DNA of 64,000 nt from the NCBI GenBank assembly GCA_034926675.1, contig JAYFQW010000012.1, forward strand, positions 1 through 64,000, in the 5' to 3' direction. Below are positions 41,526 through 50,571 of the stretch, one piece after another (the first letter of the stretch is position 1; each line of letters begins with the position of its first letter). The stretch comes from Clostridia bacterium (GTDB lineage: Bacteria; Bacillota; DTU025). Position numbers and translations under genes: made by a program. The notes beneath the pieces are model-generated. The model did no database searches and was not told the origin of the DNA. It saw nothing but the letters and a program-made list of their open reading frames with translations.

Positions 41526-42467
41526 ATGGATCCCGGCTACAGAGGAGCACTGAAGCCGACGGGGGGCTCATCTGCCTGGCACAAGAGGAGGCCGTTGGAA
41601 CTGCGGGAAACGCTGGTGTCGTATGCTTTCCTCCTTCCGGCGCTAGCATTCTTCGGCGTGTTCGTTGTGTACCCAATTCTGGTAGGAGTGTTCACCAGCT
41701 TCTTTGACTACACGATGCGCAAGTTCGATTTCGTGGGTCTCGACAACTACATCAGGCTGTTCGGCGACAAGATCTTCCTCAAGTCGATGAAGAACACTAT
41801 CTTGCTGGTAGCGGGCGCCGTTCCCATGGTCGTCATATTCTCCGTCTTCATCTCCTCCACGATCTACCAGAAGAGCCCTCTGGTTCGCTCCCTGTTCCGA
41901 GGTGTGTTTTATCTGCCTGTTGTTACGGGCACGGTGTCGGTGACAGTAGTGTGGAAGTGGATCTTCGATCCGTTTAGCGGCGTTCTCAACTGGGTATTGC
42001 AGAGTGCAGGCCTTACAGACCAGCCCATCATGTGGCTGGGCGACAGACGATACGCTCTCTGGGCGATCCTGGCAGTGCTATTCACCACCTCCATTGGCCA
42101 GCCTGTGGTGCTCTATACAGCTGCCCTCGGCAACCTCGACAAGAGCCAGATAGAAGCTGCCGAAATCGACGGCGCCAGCGATTGGCAGGTGTTCAGGTAT
42201 GTCAAGTGGCCGGGGATGATGCCAACCACCCTCTACGTCGCGGTGATCACGACGATCAACTCGTTCCAGTGCTTCTCGCTGATACAGCTTCTCACCTCCG
42301 GGGGGCCCAACTACAATACCAGCACAGTCATGTATCTTCTGTACGAGAGAGCCTTCAAACTCATGCAGTTCGGGTACGCTAACGCAATGGGTGTGGTGCT
42401 CGCTGTCGTGATCGGCATCATCAGCATTCTTCAGTTCAGGGTATTCGGCAGTAATGTCGAGTACTAG
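41526..42467 (+). CDS. sugar ABC transporter permease (MalF type)
   Basis: Six-segment permease with the MalF/UgpA-type EAA loop EAAEIDGASDWQVFRYVKWP and the typical N-terminus YAFLLPALAFFGVFVVYPIL. Together with the MalG-type protein 15 bases downstream it forms the membrane channel. The ATPase (MsmK-like) is not in the window; such importers often share one encoded elsewhere. Confidence 0.9.
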   Translation: MDPGYRGALKPTGGSSAWHKRRPLELRETLVSYAFLLPALAFFGVFVVYPILVGVFTSFFDYTMRKFDFVGLDNYIRLFGDKIFLKSMKNTILLVAGAVPMVVIFSVFISSTIYQKSPLVRSLFRGVFYLPVVTGTVSVTVVWKWIFDPFSGVLNWVLQSAGLTDQPIMWLGDRRYALWAILAVLFTTSIGQPVVLYTAALGNLDKSQIEAAEIDGASDWQVFRYVKWPGMMPTTLYVAVITTINSFQCFSLIQLLTSGGPNYNTSTVMYLLYERAFKLMQFGYANAMGVVLAVVIGIISILQFRVFGSNVEY

Positions 42468-42482
42468 AGGGAGGCTCAGCCC

Positions 42483-43322
42483 ATGAGTAGCAGTCGGAGG
42501 GGGAAGAGGCGCTCTACAGGGGATGCTCTGGCGATGGTGTTCCTGTGCCTTCTATCAGTGGTTTTCATCTTTCCGTTCTACTGGGTGATCACCGGCGGGT
42601 TCAAGGATCAGAGGCTCACCATCCAGTTGCCGCCGCAGTGGTTCCCTGTGAAGCCGACCCTCAGCAACTATGTAAGGCTCTTCGATAACTCCGCGGGCGT
42701 ATGGCTTCTCAACAGCGTATTCACTTCGCTAACCGCTATGCTTCTGGTTTGCGGTGTGTCGGTTCCCGCGGGCTACGTGCTTGCTAAGAAGAGATTCCAC
42801 GGTCGAAGCATGATCTTCGCCATGTTTGTGGCGGCTATGGCCCTGCCTAAGCAGGTGATACTGGTGCCGTTGGTGCGACTGGTAAGCTCGTGGGGGTTTC
42901 ACAACACTCTCGCGGCAGTGATTCTGCCCGCGGTGGGCTGGCCATTCGGCATCTTCTTGATAAAGCAGTTCAGCCAGACCATCCCCGGCGAAATCCTGGA
43001 GGCAGCCAAGATCGATGGCTGCAGCGAGCTGAGGACTTTGATGCACATTGTCGTGCCTATGGTGAAGCCCGGCATCGGGGCCCTGGCGATCTTCACTTTC
43101 ATAAATACGTGGAATGACTACTTCATGCAGCTCATCATGCTGAACTCCAGGTCGAGGCTGACGCTGCCTTTGGGCGTCGCCACTATGCAGCAGGAGTTCG
43201 CAACCAACTACGGGGTGCTGATGGCAGGCGCAACTCTGGCGGCCCTGCCGATACTGATAGTCTTCTTCGTGTTTCAGCAGTACTTCACCCAGGGGATCAC
43301 GATGGGCTCGGTGAAGGGTTGA
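42483..43322 (+). CDS. sugar ABC transporter permease (MalG type)
   Basis: Second permease: N-terminal segment LAMVFLCLLSVVFIFPFYWV, then the EAA loop EAAKIDGCSELRTLMHIVVP and the C-terminal segment ALPILIVFFVFQQYF followed by the typical GITMGSVKG tail. AGGGAGG precedes the ATG. It ends the sialic-acid-type operon. No nagA or nagB homologue is seen, so later steps must be encoded elsewhere. Confidence 0.9.
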   Translation: MSSSRRGKRRSTGDALAMVFLCLLSVVFIFPFYWVITGGFKDQRLTIQLPPQWFPVKPTLSNYVRLFDNSAGVWLLNSVFTSLTAMLLVCGVSVPAGYVLAKKRFHGRSMIFAMFVAAMALPKQVILVPLVRLVSSWGFHNTLAAVILPAVGWPFGIFLIKQFSQTIPGEILEAAKIDGCSELRTLMHIVVPMVKPGIGALAIFTFINTWNDYFMQLIMLNSRSRLTLPLGVATMQQEFATNYGVLMAGATLAALPILIVFFVFQQYFTQGITMGSVKG

Positions 43323-43847
43323 CCTGACTCTGTTGAAGCGGGTGTAGGTAGACAGGCCGAGTCTATGGCCGCCGAGGATGGTCTCCTGGTTGTAGAAGGC
43401 CAGGTCGTGGCCAGCTATGCGGTCTTTGACGAGACGGAGCATAGGACGAAAGCCGAAGGTTTCGTCCTCTCCTCTAGCGGCGTCATGCACACCCTGGTGG
43501 ATGAGGGCCTCGCCCACGGCAGCAAAGGGAGAACGGGAGGAAGTCCGCGGTGCCTCAGCTACGCCGAAAGAGCCAGGATGAAGAGGAGAATGACAAGGAC
43601 GAGCGGAAAGGTCTATGATATCCTTCATGAGAATGCGCTTCAGGCAATAGCGACCAAGAAACAGAGCTCTCTGTAGCTCGATTTGCCCCGCTTGGGACAT
43701 GCTCCTCTTCTTGCTGGCCTGGTGTTGGCATGACGCTGCGGCCGCCCTATCTATGCGTTGACTCGGACACTACACAATCATCACTGTCGTTTCTGACCCC
43801 ACGGGTATGCAAGAATGGTGGTGATCACGCAGGAACGGGGTGATGAC
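43323..43847. other. stretch without a recognised gene
   Basis: About 525 bases after the sugar permease. A plus-strand frame (43365-43676) and minus-strand frames are open but show no ribosome binding site and no family I recognise; this may be decayed coding sequence. It borders the HicB and ExeA-like relics. Confidence 0.35.
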
Positions 43848-43931
43848 ATGCTGAGGCGTTTCACGGCTGCAATAACCCGGGGGGGAGCGTGGTTTGTGGC
43901 TAGGTGTCTTGAGGTCGAAGTGTCAGTATGA
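43848..43931 (+). pseudogene. HicB-like antitoxin relic (27 codons)
   Basis: Short frame MLRRFTAAITRGGAWFVARC ending EVEVSV-stop. It matches the first two beta strands of HicB-type antitoxins (F-T-A-x-I-x-x-x-x-x-W-y-V-A-x-C-x-E). A GGAACGGGG sequence lies about 10 bases upstream. The helical and DNA-binding parts are missing and no HicA is adjacent. Confidence 0.5.
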
Positions 43932-43962
43932 TCAGGTTCCCGAGGCTATCAGGCCATGAGGT

Positions 43963-44271
43963 ATGGAACTTGGGACATTTGCCCTACGGAACCCAAGTAT
44001 ACCATGTCTACTTAGGTACGTATTCACAATCCCGGCTTTCTTCGTCGGCAGGAAATCCAACGAGCGCTTTGGCGCGAACGCTTCCGAGTCCAGACTCACG
44101 CCCGACGCCATTACGGCCATCTACCAGCTTTCCCATGGGATGCCTCGGCTGATCAGCCACATCGCTTCCGAATGCGTTCTCGTGGGCCACGCTCACGGAG
44201 CCTGACCCATCGACCTCAAGATAGTGCAGGAGGCCGTAGCCGACAGCCTGAGAATGCCCGTGGGTCTATAG
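43963..44271 (+). pseudogene. ExeA/TniB-like AAA ATPase, C-terminal relic
   Basis: The frame encodes ERFGANASESRLTPDAITAI, YQLSHGMPRLISHIASECVL and VGHAHGA, then TGA, and continues in the same frame with PIDLKIVQEAVADSLRMPVGL before the final TAG. This is the lid and C-terminal end of ExeA-like ATPases, often linked with transposons. The Walker motifs are missing and the frame has a nonsense codon, so the gene is dead. Confidence 0.5.
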
Positions 44272-44287
44272 ACAGCGCATACAACAA

Positions 44288-44322
44288 GAACGCCTCCGCC
44301 TTTGACCAGGGCGGGGGCGTTC
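44288..44322. terminator. 13 bp GC-rich hairpin, possible terminator
   Basis: GAACGCCTCCGCC (44288-44300) and GGCGGGGGCGTTC (44310-44322) pair over 13 bp with one T-G wobble and a 9-base loop. On the minus strand it is followed by TTGTTGTATG; there is no clean T-run on either side. It insulates the XRE-ImmA promoter from the relics upstream. Confidence 0.5.
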
Positions 44323-44494
44323 CGCATCCCAAAACCGGACGTCGTGATTCGGCCAACCTCTGCGCCACCGAATGTATGATCACGATCTGATCTCCTGGAT
44401 ACCAGCAAATCGAGTACGGCCCAAGTGCACATTTCAGGATATCTCAACTTGATTCTCAACACGTACGGAACGTCACGTAGTTTGATCAGCATAT

Positions 44495-44522
44495 TTGCAG
44501 AATCCAAAAACATGCGTATAAT
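44495..44522 (+). promoter_or_regulatory. sigma-70-type promoter of the XRE-ImmA/PIN operon
   Basis: TTGCAG (44495-44500), 16-base spacer, and a perfect TATAAT (44517-44522). The AAGGAGG ribosome binding site follows at 44531-44537 and the ATG at 44549, so the leader is short. This is one of the clearest promoters in the window. Confidence 0.6.
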
Positions 44523-44548
44523 GGATGCTGAAGGAGGAAGTGTAGGCT

Positions 44549-45712
44549 ATGATGATGTGCGGCGGTGTTCCACAGCTGAAAATGCTTCGCTACGCAAAAG
44601 GCTACACCCAAGAGGCGCTGGCAGACGCGGCGGGGATCTCGAGAGACACTTACCAGAACATCGAATCCGGCCGGTCCGACCCCAGAGCGTCTACCCTGCA
44701 AAACATCGCCAGGGTGCTTGGGGTCGAGGTTCAGGACCTGTTCGGCCAAGCAGAAATTCCCGCCCGAGTTAGGTTCCGATCCTCCCGACGCATGAACTCC
44801 AGGGACATGATCTTGTGTGATGCAGTGACGTGGATGCGTGACTACAGTCGCCTAGAGGGAACCCTAAACAACCATGCCAGCTGGCTCCTCGGGGATTTGT
44901 CAACCGAGATGACCGCCTATGAGGGGGGACCCGAAAAGGCGAAGCTATGCGCTGTTCGGGCCCGCCAGCAGCTTGGACTGAGCGCGGGGGAACCAGTCCG
45001 GGACGTGTGCGGACTGCTGGAATCCGCAGGAGTCAAGGTCTACCCGAAGGAAGTAATGTCTGAGGGCTTCTTTGGGCTATCGATAGGGCCTATCGACGGA
45101 GGGCCCCTCATCGTCGTGAACGTGTGGGGCAGAATCTCAGTGGAGCGTTGGATATTCACCGCGGCCCACGAGTTTGGCCATCTACTGCTCCATCCGGATT
45201 CGTATGACGTGTCTGTGGCCCGAGAGGATCTGACTGAAGAGCAGGAAGCGAACATATTCGCTAGTTACTTCCTTATGCCCGGGCCGGTTTTCGACACCGA
45301 GTGGCGCAACGCCCGGGGATTGCCCTTCGTGGATCGCGTGCTCAAGGTGAAGAGGATGTTCAGAGTCAGCTACAAGACCGTGCTCTATAGGTTATCAGAA
45401 ACCCATAGGCTAGACGATAACCTGTGGGGCAAGTTCCAGGGCGAATACCGAAGGCGCTACGGAAAGACCCTCAAGATGGCAGACGAGCCTCAGCCCGCGT
45501 CGGCTGATGACTTCATGGCCTCTTACCCTGAGGCATACCGAGCCGTGGAACCATGCGAGCTGAGTGAAGCGGATTTCGTCCCGGACAGACTTGCCAGACT
45601 GGTCAGGCAGGCACTTGAAGGCGGGCACATCTCCTTGAGTCGCGCCGCCGGGATAATCAGAATCGATGCCGAATCGATGCGAAACATGGCTCTGTCATGG
45701 GTGAATGGCTGA
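44549..45712 (+). CDS. XRE-type HTH and ImmA/IrrE metallopeptidase fusion
   Basis: 387-residue protein: an XRE helix-turn-helix (residues ~7-65: LKMLRYAKGYTQEALADAAG, SRDTYQNIESGRSDP) followed by an ImmA/IrrE (COG2856) zinc peptidase with HEFGH at 207-211 in FTAAHEFGHLLLHP and a downstream EEQEANIFASYF helix giving the third ligand. In mobile elements such proteins cut a repressor in response to damage; others belong to toxin-antitoxin-like pairs. The ATG has AAGGAGG 11 bases upstream. Its stop overlaps the PIN gene start (TGATG). Confidence 0.88.
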   Translation: MMMCGGVPQLKMLRYAKGYTQEALADAAGISRDTYQNIESGRSDPRASTLQNIARVLGVEVQDLFGQAEIPARVRFRSSRRMNSRDMILCDAVTWMRDYSRLEGTLNNHASWLLGDLSTEMTAYEGGPEKAKLCAVRARQQLGLSAGEPVRDVCGLLESAGVKVYPKEVMSEGFFGLSIGPIDGGPLIVVNVWGRISVERWIFTAAHEFGHLLLHPDSYDVSVAREDLTEEQEANIFASYFLMPGPVFDTEWRNARGLPFVDRVLKVKRMFRVSYKTVLYRLSETHRLDDNLWGKFQGEYRRRYGKTLKMADEPQPASADDFMASYPEAYRAVEPCELSEADFVPDRLARLVRQALEGGHISLSRAAGIIRIDAESMRNMALSWVNG

Positions 45713-46218
45713 TGAGAGCAGATGATGACCATCGGCCCATAGTCATCGATGCCATGGCTGTGATCGACTTCCTTGATGCAGACCCGTCGATTCTCCCTCT
45801 GATCTCGCAACACGTGGGCGATCTGCACGTGACTCGACCTGTGTTCGAGGAAATTGGCAGAATCGACGAGTCTCAGTGCAATACGCTTGGCATCAGAATC
45901 GTCGACCTCACGGCTGAGCAGTACCGGGAGGCCGGTTCGCTTGTGGACGGCCTCTCCTTCCAGGACTGTACGTGCTTCGTTCTTGTCCGTGACAATTGCT
46001 GGCTATGCCTCACCAACGATAGGCGACTACGCCGTGAGTGCTCCAGCCACGCCATCGGTTGTCTTTGGAGTCTGGAAACCCTTGTCAAGCTGGTCCAGAA
46101 GTCAGTTCTCGGACCCATCGAAGCGTATCACATTGGAGAAGCAATCCATAGGCTGAATCCATTCATAACACATGAAATCCTGCAGAAATTCTCACGATTG
46201 ATAGGCGTGGATCTGTGA
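45712..46218 (+). CDS. PIN-domain ribonuclease-like protein
   Basis: 168-residue PIN-like protein. The expected acidic residues are visible: D13 in PIVIDAMAVIDFL, E46-E47 in RPVFEEI, D85 in FQDCTCFVLV and D103 in CLTNDRRLRREC. PIN domains cut RNA, and this one would be the toxin or effector of the XRE-ImmA protein with which it overlaps (TGATG). The ATG at 45712 is preferred to 45697 because of this coupling. The pairing resembles the XRE-ImmA plus DUF4411 pairs found elsewhere. Confidence 0.78.
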   Translation: MRADDDHRPIVIDAMAVIDFLDADPSILPLISQHVGDLHVTRPVFEEIGRIDESQCNTLGIRIVDLTAEQYREAGSLVDGLSFQDCTCFVLVRDNCWLCLTNDRRLRRECSSHAIGCLWSLETLVKLVQKSVLGPIEAYHIGEAIHRLNPFITHEILQKFSRLIGVDL

Positions 46219-46361
46219 CCTGTTGCCTGCCTGCTCTCTGTTTGGCAAGTAGAAAGTGCATAGTTCGGCGGCCAAAATGCGCATAGGCTAACCGCCACGC
46301 CTGGGGTTGGGTCTTCGTACCCTTCCGGGCTAGGTCGTCGGGTTGAGGGGAGTGGTCATCA

Positions 46362-47705
46362 GTGGATGAGTTCCGTACTGCGCTTCGCAATGTGGTTCAG
46401 ACTGCGTGCGAAGCAATCGCCAATCTTGATGGCGTGCCAATGGCTCGACGCTCGATCCTTAAGGTAACAGAGAACGGCTGTCTTCATCGAGTGCCCACGG
46501 ATGTGGTGATTGTGTCTCATCTGGCGCACATGCTAGGGGATGAAGTGTTTGACCATCCCTGTGTCCAGACCCTGCTAGAAGCTGCTCGAGCAATACCGGC
46601 CATAGGTGACCGAGTTCTTGTAGATGGGATCGGAGCGACCTTCGCGAGTGACGTACAAAAGTCCGGGCTCGTTCATCAATCCTTGGTAGTGCCGTTTCTC
46701 GCAGCGTACTTCGCACAAGCGGGAGCTCTGGAATTCGTCGATGCCGCGTTCGATGAGACGTACGAGGAGCTGCTACTGGATATGAGTCCGGTAACTCACC
46801 CAGTGGTTGAAGTGAGCCCTCTGGCGAACCTGAAGCTAGCCACGAACGAGATACCAGTCTGTGATGGCGTACGCATAGTGAAAGCCCCAATCAGAGACAA
46901 GGAGGACTTTCTGGACGTGTTTGAGGCTTCAGGCAAGTGCATGAGTCCATCCGTGTTCCTTACAGGAACCTGCTGCATGACCAGCGACCGGCCCTTGTTT
47001 CCTTTCCAAGCTGCAGGCGGAATAGACGCTTACCTAGAGAGAATTGTCGATGTCCCGCACGCTGAACCCCCTACAGTACCTGCATCACCCGAAGATAACC
47101 AGCTGATTCTGGACTTGCTCCGGTTGTACACATCTGATGATGTTCAACTCGTATTCACGAGGACTGGTCACTATCGGATTCTGCATGGACCTCAGATGAG
47201 TGTTCACTGGCCTCCCCCATCTGAAACACCAGGACGCGACACGGTCACAACACCGCTGGATGAACCTGCTGCGTCTGAGCTCAAGTGCATGTGGAGTTCT
47301 CTCGCACATGGTGCTAACTCCAGCGTGGCTCGGCTTGCTCTCAGTCGATATGGTACTGGAACAGGTAGACGCAGAGTCGAAGATCAGATCATCGACTACT
47401 GGATCGCGTTGGAGTCCATTTTCCTCCAAGAGAACGACGAGCTGCGTTTTCGAGCCTCTCTGAGAATCGCAGGTTTCCTGGGAATAACAGGTGATGAGCG
47501 AGTTCACATTCGGAGGCAAGCCATGAACTCCTACGACGTTAGGTCGAAGGTGGTTCACGGATCATCAAGGCTGAACGAAAACCAGATCACGGTTGCCTGC
47601 TCGGAAACGCGCGAGCTTCTTCGAACGTCACTCATCAAGCTGCTCCGGTCAACTGAACGATTCGATCCCAGGACTATCGAGGACATGATCCTCAGGAGCG
47701 TCTGA
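46362..47705 (+). CDS. HEPN-domain protein (ApeA-like C-terminus)
   Basis: 447-residue protein. The C-terminal ~130 residues fit large HEPN domains: RRRVEDQIIDYWIALESIFL, LRFRASLRIAGFLG and the catalytic R-x(4)-H in YDVRSKVVHGSS (R394-H399), a signature of HEPN RNases such as ApeA. The N-terminal ~300 residues are not recognised and may sense an invader. It is encoded 143 bases after the PIN gene. A role in antiphage defence is inferred from fold and context. The GTG start has GAGGGGAGTGG upstream. Confidence 0.72.
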   Translation: MDEFRTALRNVVQTACEAIANLDGVPMARRSILKVTENGCLHRVPTDVVIVSHLAHMLGDEVFDHPCVQTLLEAARAIPAIGDRVLVDGIGATFASDVQKSGLVHQSLVVPFLAAYFAQAGALEFVDAAFDETYEELLLDMSPVTHPVVEVSPLANLKLATNEIPVCDGVRIVKAPIRDKEDFLDVFEASGKCMSPSVFLTGTCCMTSDRPLFPFQAAGGIDAYLERIVDVPHAEPPTVPASPEDNQLILDLLRLYTSDDVQLVFTRTGHYRILHGPQMSVHWPPPSETPGRDTVTTPLDEPAASELKCMWSSLAHGANSSVARLALSRYGTGTGRRRVEDQIIDYWIALESIFLQENDELRFRASLRIAGFLGITGDERVHIRRQAMNSYDVRSKVVHGSSRLNENQITVACSETRELLRTSLIKLLRSTERFDPRTIEDMILRSV

Positions 47706-47748
47706 AGCTTCACACACGCGGTCATGGACCAGTGACCACATCACATAA

Positions 47749-48187
47749 TCATTCAAACCAGCTCCAGTCACTGCGTATCCGGCGAGCCGCGTCCCTACCC
47801 AAGAGGAGCTTGGCAAGGCGGTAGAAATGGCGTGCCATCGCGTCGCGGTCATCGAGCTCCGTGGCGGTCATCTCGATCACTTCGTAGCCTCTGGAGCGCG
47901 CGGGGGGAACAGCTCCGAGTCGTTCGTCATGTGGAACTCTGTAGAGTACTGGATCTGCCACGCGCCGGGGCCATCATCGCCGAGCAATACCGAGTTGCTG
48001 TAGATCTTCTCCAAGATCTCGAGATCGCGCCGACCACGGATCTCAAGTATTGCCCGGCTGCGAGGACTGAACCGCTCTACCTGCGCCCGAGTGTAAGGAA
48101 TAGCATGTCGCTCGCCTTCTTCCCAGTCGGCGAGGTTTCTGTGCATGAAGGCTGTTCGGATGGATTCCGTGCTGCCTCCCTTTCCGC
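47749..48187 (-). pseudogene. relic of a large DNA methyltransferase or restriction-type gene
   Basis: Read from 48187 downward, the frame encodes TAFMHRNLADWEEGERHAIP, YTRAQVERFSPRSRAILEIR and AWQIQYSTEFHMTNDSELF, which resemble Eco57I/type IIG-like N6 adenine methyltransferases. It stops near 47877; another frame then gives MTATELDDRDAMARHFYRLA and ends at 47749, possibly the tail of the same or a second gene. There is no start codon; the sequence is joined in frame to a truncated istB. Confidence 0.45.
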
Positions 48188-48545
48188 TTAGGGCTGCCTT
48201 CAGTCCAAGCGCTATCACAAGATGCGTCTTGCCCGTTCCCACGCCGCCCATGCAGATCAGGGACTCCTTGGCATCGATGAAGCTCAGCTCTGTTAGGTGT
48301 TCTCTCGTTGTCTGCGGGGGCAGTACAATGCTCTCCCAGGAGAACTCCTCTAGCGTTTTGGTCTGGGGGAAGCCTGCGCGTTTCAGTCTGCGCCGGTTTC
48401 GGTTCTCTTCACGTATCTTCAGTTCCTCCGCAAAAAGGTCCGTCAGGAACTGCTCTCTGTTCTCGAAGGCGATCTGCGTGTGGATCCGGCTCACCGATCC
48501 AAGCTTAAGCGCTTTGCACTGTTCTTGGAGAAGAGCGGACTTCAT
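48188..48545 (-). pseudogene. IS21 helper ATPase IstB, truncated
   Basis: N-terminal ~119 residues of IstB: RLKRAGFPQTKTLEEFSWES, LTELSFIDAKESLICMGGVG and Walker A GVGTGKTHLVIALGLKAA. After about residue 118 the family sequence (Walker B, LIIDELGY) is absent and unrelated coding sequence follows in the same frame. The ATG overlaps the istA stop. The product could not assist transposition. Confidence 0.8.
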
Positions 48546-50050
48546 CTCATCGCCACCCCCTCCAGCCGTGCCGGCAGCAGTTGGTCGTAGAGAGCCGAAT
48601 CCGGGTCGTAAGCAGCCACTACCAACGGCGTGTAGCCTTCGGCTATGGGCTTGGGAGTCCGGTTCTCCGGGCGGAGCGAATAGAGCTTGAGTTCGAGATT
48701 CGCAGGGCTAGATCGCCTGTCGGCGGGCAGCGCCTCAAGCGCTTCCGCAACCTGATCCATGCTATAGGTCTTCAGCGCGTCTCGCAGGGCTCGGACTCGA
48801 ATCGCCCGGTTTGGCGCATCGACCTCCTGCAGATACGCTCTAGCTGCTTCAGGCAGATGGCGAAACATGGCTGAGTGCACAGCCGCTCGCGGTCGTCGCG
48901 AACAGATCTCAAACAGGGCCGGCCACTCAATCGGCTGCTCTTTGAGCATGTAGCTCCTCGGCAGAGTCGTGAGGAGCTCGCCTTCCCGATTCCGTACTTC
49001 GATTCGATCCCAATACACGCTGAGCAGGACCTTCTGCCGCGGTTTGCCTTGCGGCACAGCATAGGTCGCCTTCTCGAAACGAAACTGCGCGTAGTTGTTT
49101 AGGACTGCATAGTCAAGCCGCATGGCCTCGAACGGAACGTTTGGCAGCGGCAACAACTTCGGTCGCTCCTCATCCCAAAGGTCGCTGATCTTCCTGTCGG
49201 CCTTGTAATGAACGCGGTCCATGTCCTTCACAGCCTCGGTCGCGAGCAGCTCGCCCAGCTCCTCGAAGCTGTTGAGGGGATGAATAGGGCATAGCCATTG
49301 CCTGCGCGTGTATCCCACCTTGTTCTCAACGTTGCCCTTTTCGTTGCCTCTTGCCGGCCCGCAGAAGTCCGCTTCGAAGCGGTGGTGAAGCTGAAACTGC
49401 ATGAACGCCTCGGTTAGCACTCGCTCCTCTCCTTCGCCGATGCTTGCCACCGCGGCCGACATGCTATCCAACACCAATCTCCGAGGCACGCCTCCTGCCT
49501 GCTCAAACAACAGCTTTAGCCCTTCCAAGAAGCATTCCGCGTTCTCGGACGGCATCGGAACCGCGAAGCCTGCATTTGACTACGGAAACGAAAGCACAAG
49601 CGACTTGGCCTCGACGATCTTGCCGTCTCTCACGCAATGGATTGTTCCGAAATCCGCCTGGGCCTCCTCAACCGGGTGTTCAAGTTCAACGTATGCACTG
49701 CTATCGCCCTTGAACAGCTCGCCGCGCCGTCTCTGAATGTACTCCCTGACTGTGCGTTCCCCGCCCTTGAAGCCATGATCCTCTTGAAGCTTCTTGAAAA
49801 CGGCTGCGGCATTGCGGCGATCCTTCCTGGGCAGTAATCGATCTTCAAGCAGCCAAGTGTCAACGATATCCGCTACAGGATCCATAACTGGCATCCGCTT
49901 GGCTCGGGCGCTGGGCATAGGTTCGTTCCAGTCGTCCCGCTGAGCGTATTTTGCTGCCGTCCGCCAACACACGCCGGTCCGTCTAGCAATTGCGCTGATC
50001 GATGCCTCTTCGCTTTCATACGCATGCTTGATATACTGTTGTACAGGCAT
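48542..50050 (-). pseudogene. IS21 transposase IstA, interrupted by an amber codon
   Basis: DDE transposase with N-terminal HTH (EEASISAIARRTGVCWRTAA), HPVEEAQADFGTIHCVRDGK (first Asp), LDSMSAAVASIGEG (second Asp region) and RGNEKGNVENKVGYTRR (Glu). At 49580-49582 a TAG stands in SFP-stop-SNAGFAVP where a Tyr codon (TAT/TAC) is normal in IstA proteins; the frame is otherwise continuous. The ATG at 50050 follows CGGAGTGG. Only the single base keeps it from being full length. Confidence 0.85.
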
Positions 50051-50100
50051 AGCTACCACTCCGTCTTACCTCCCGATTGGCCGTAACCTAATCTGAGGAG

Positions 50101-50571
50101 GTATTCTATATGGCGCGGTGGCTATGCCTTCTTCTTCAGCCGCTGTTGTGACATTCTCACCGCCGATCTATGCAATTCCATTATGCCGAAAAGAGCTGAT
50201 TTCGGCAGACCAGTCAGCCTGTACCCAGGGCCGAGGGTTCGCCGCGCGCCAACCCTTTACATTGCATTACTGTGAATGGTACATTGGAAATGCCCTTCAT
50301 CGCTTCGCTCCAATATCCGAACGCACGATACCGGAACAGGCGGTCGCACATTGCCGGAATAGCCAACTTCGGCATGCTGGACTAACAAGAGGAAGACAGG
50401 GTGTCACGGGTGGACCTGGGCACAATCCCACGGGGTTACCTGAGCATCAACACCTTCTACGAGGATCGATCTTACAGCGCATTTTGGACTTGACCCGGTG
50501 TGCACATCCTCTGGCGGAACACAGAGCTTTGGGAGTACGATCAGGACGATCACTCGTAGGAGGTAGTCCCG
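50101..50571. other. stretch without a recognised gene; one perfect palindrome
   Basis: About 470 bases between istA and the ATC hydrolase gene. TGCCGAAA (50184-50191) and TTTCGGCA (50200-50207) form a perfect 8 bp inverted repeat; a related ACTTCGGCATGC occurs near 50370. These may be binding sites in the IS21 left end. A frame with one stop codon near 50400-50540 (IPRGYLSINTFYEDRSYSAF) may be a gene fragment. Confidence 0.35.

Larger units (their letters stand above)
48188..50100 (-). mobile_element. IS21-family element, 3' truncated
   Basis: Minus-strand IS21 pair istA-istB with the usual ATGA overlap (48542-48545). IstA has one nonsense codon and IstB is cut after its Walker A region, where the sequence passes into a methyltransferase relic. 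The right terminus past istB is therefore deleted. The left end lies near 50100 or further right, but I cannot place the terminal repeat. Confidence 0.7.

Noticed and set aside
43365-43676. 103-codon plus-strand frame after the sugar permease
   Set aside because: No family, no ribosome binding site; kept only as part of the stretch without a recognised gene.
42729-43700. 323-codon minus-strand frame
   Set aside because: Mostly antisense to the MalG-type permease, His/Arg-rich composition typical of shadow frames, no ribosome binding site.
46287-46335. GGCTAAC ... GCTAGGT pair upstream of the HEPN gene, considered as a further attC-like site
   Set aside because: Only ~49 bases apart and no complementary inner arms; boxes of this length occur by chance.
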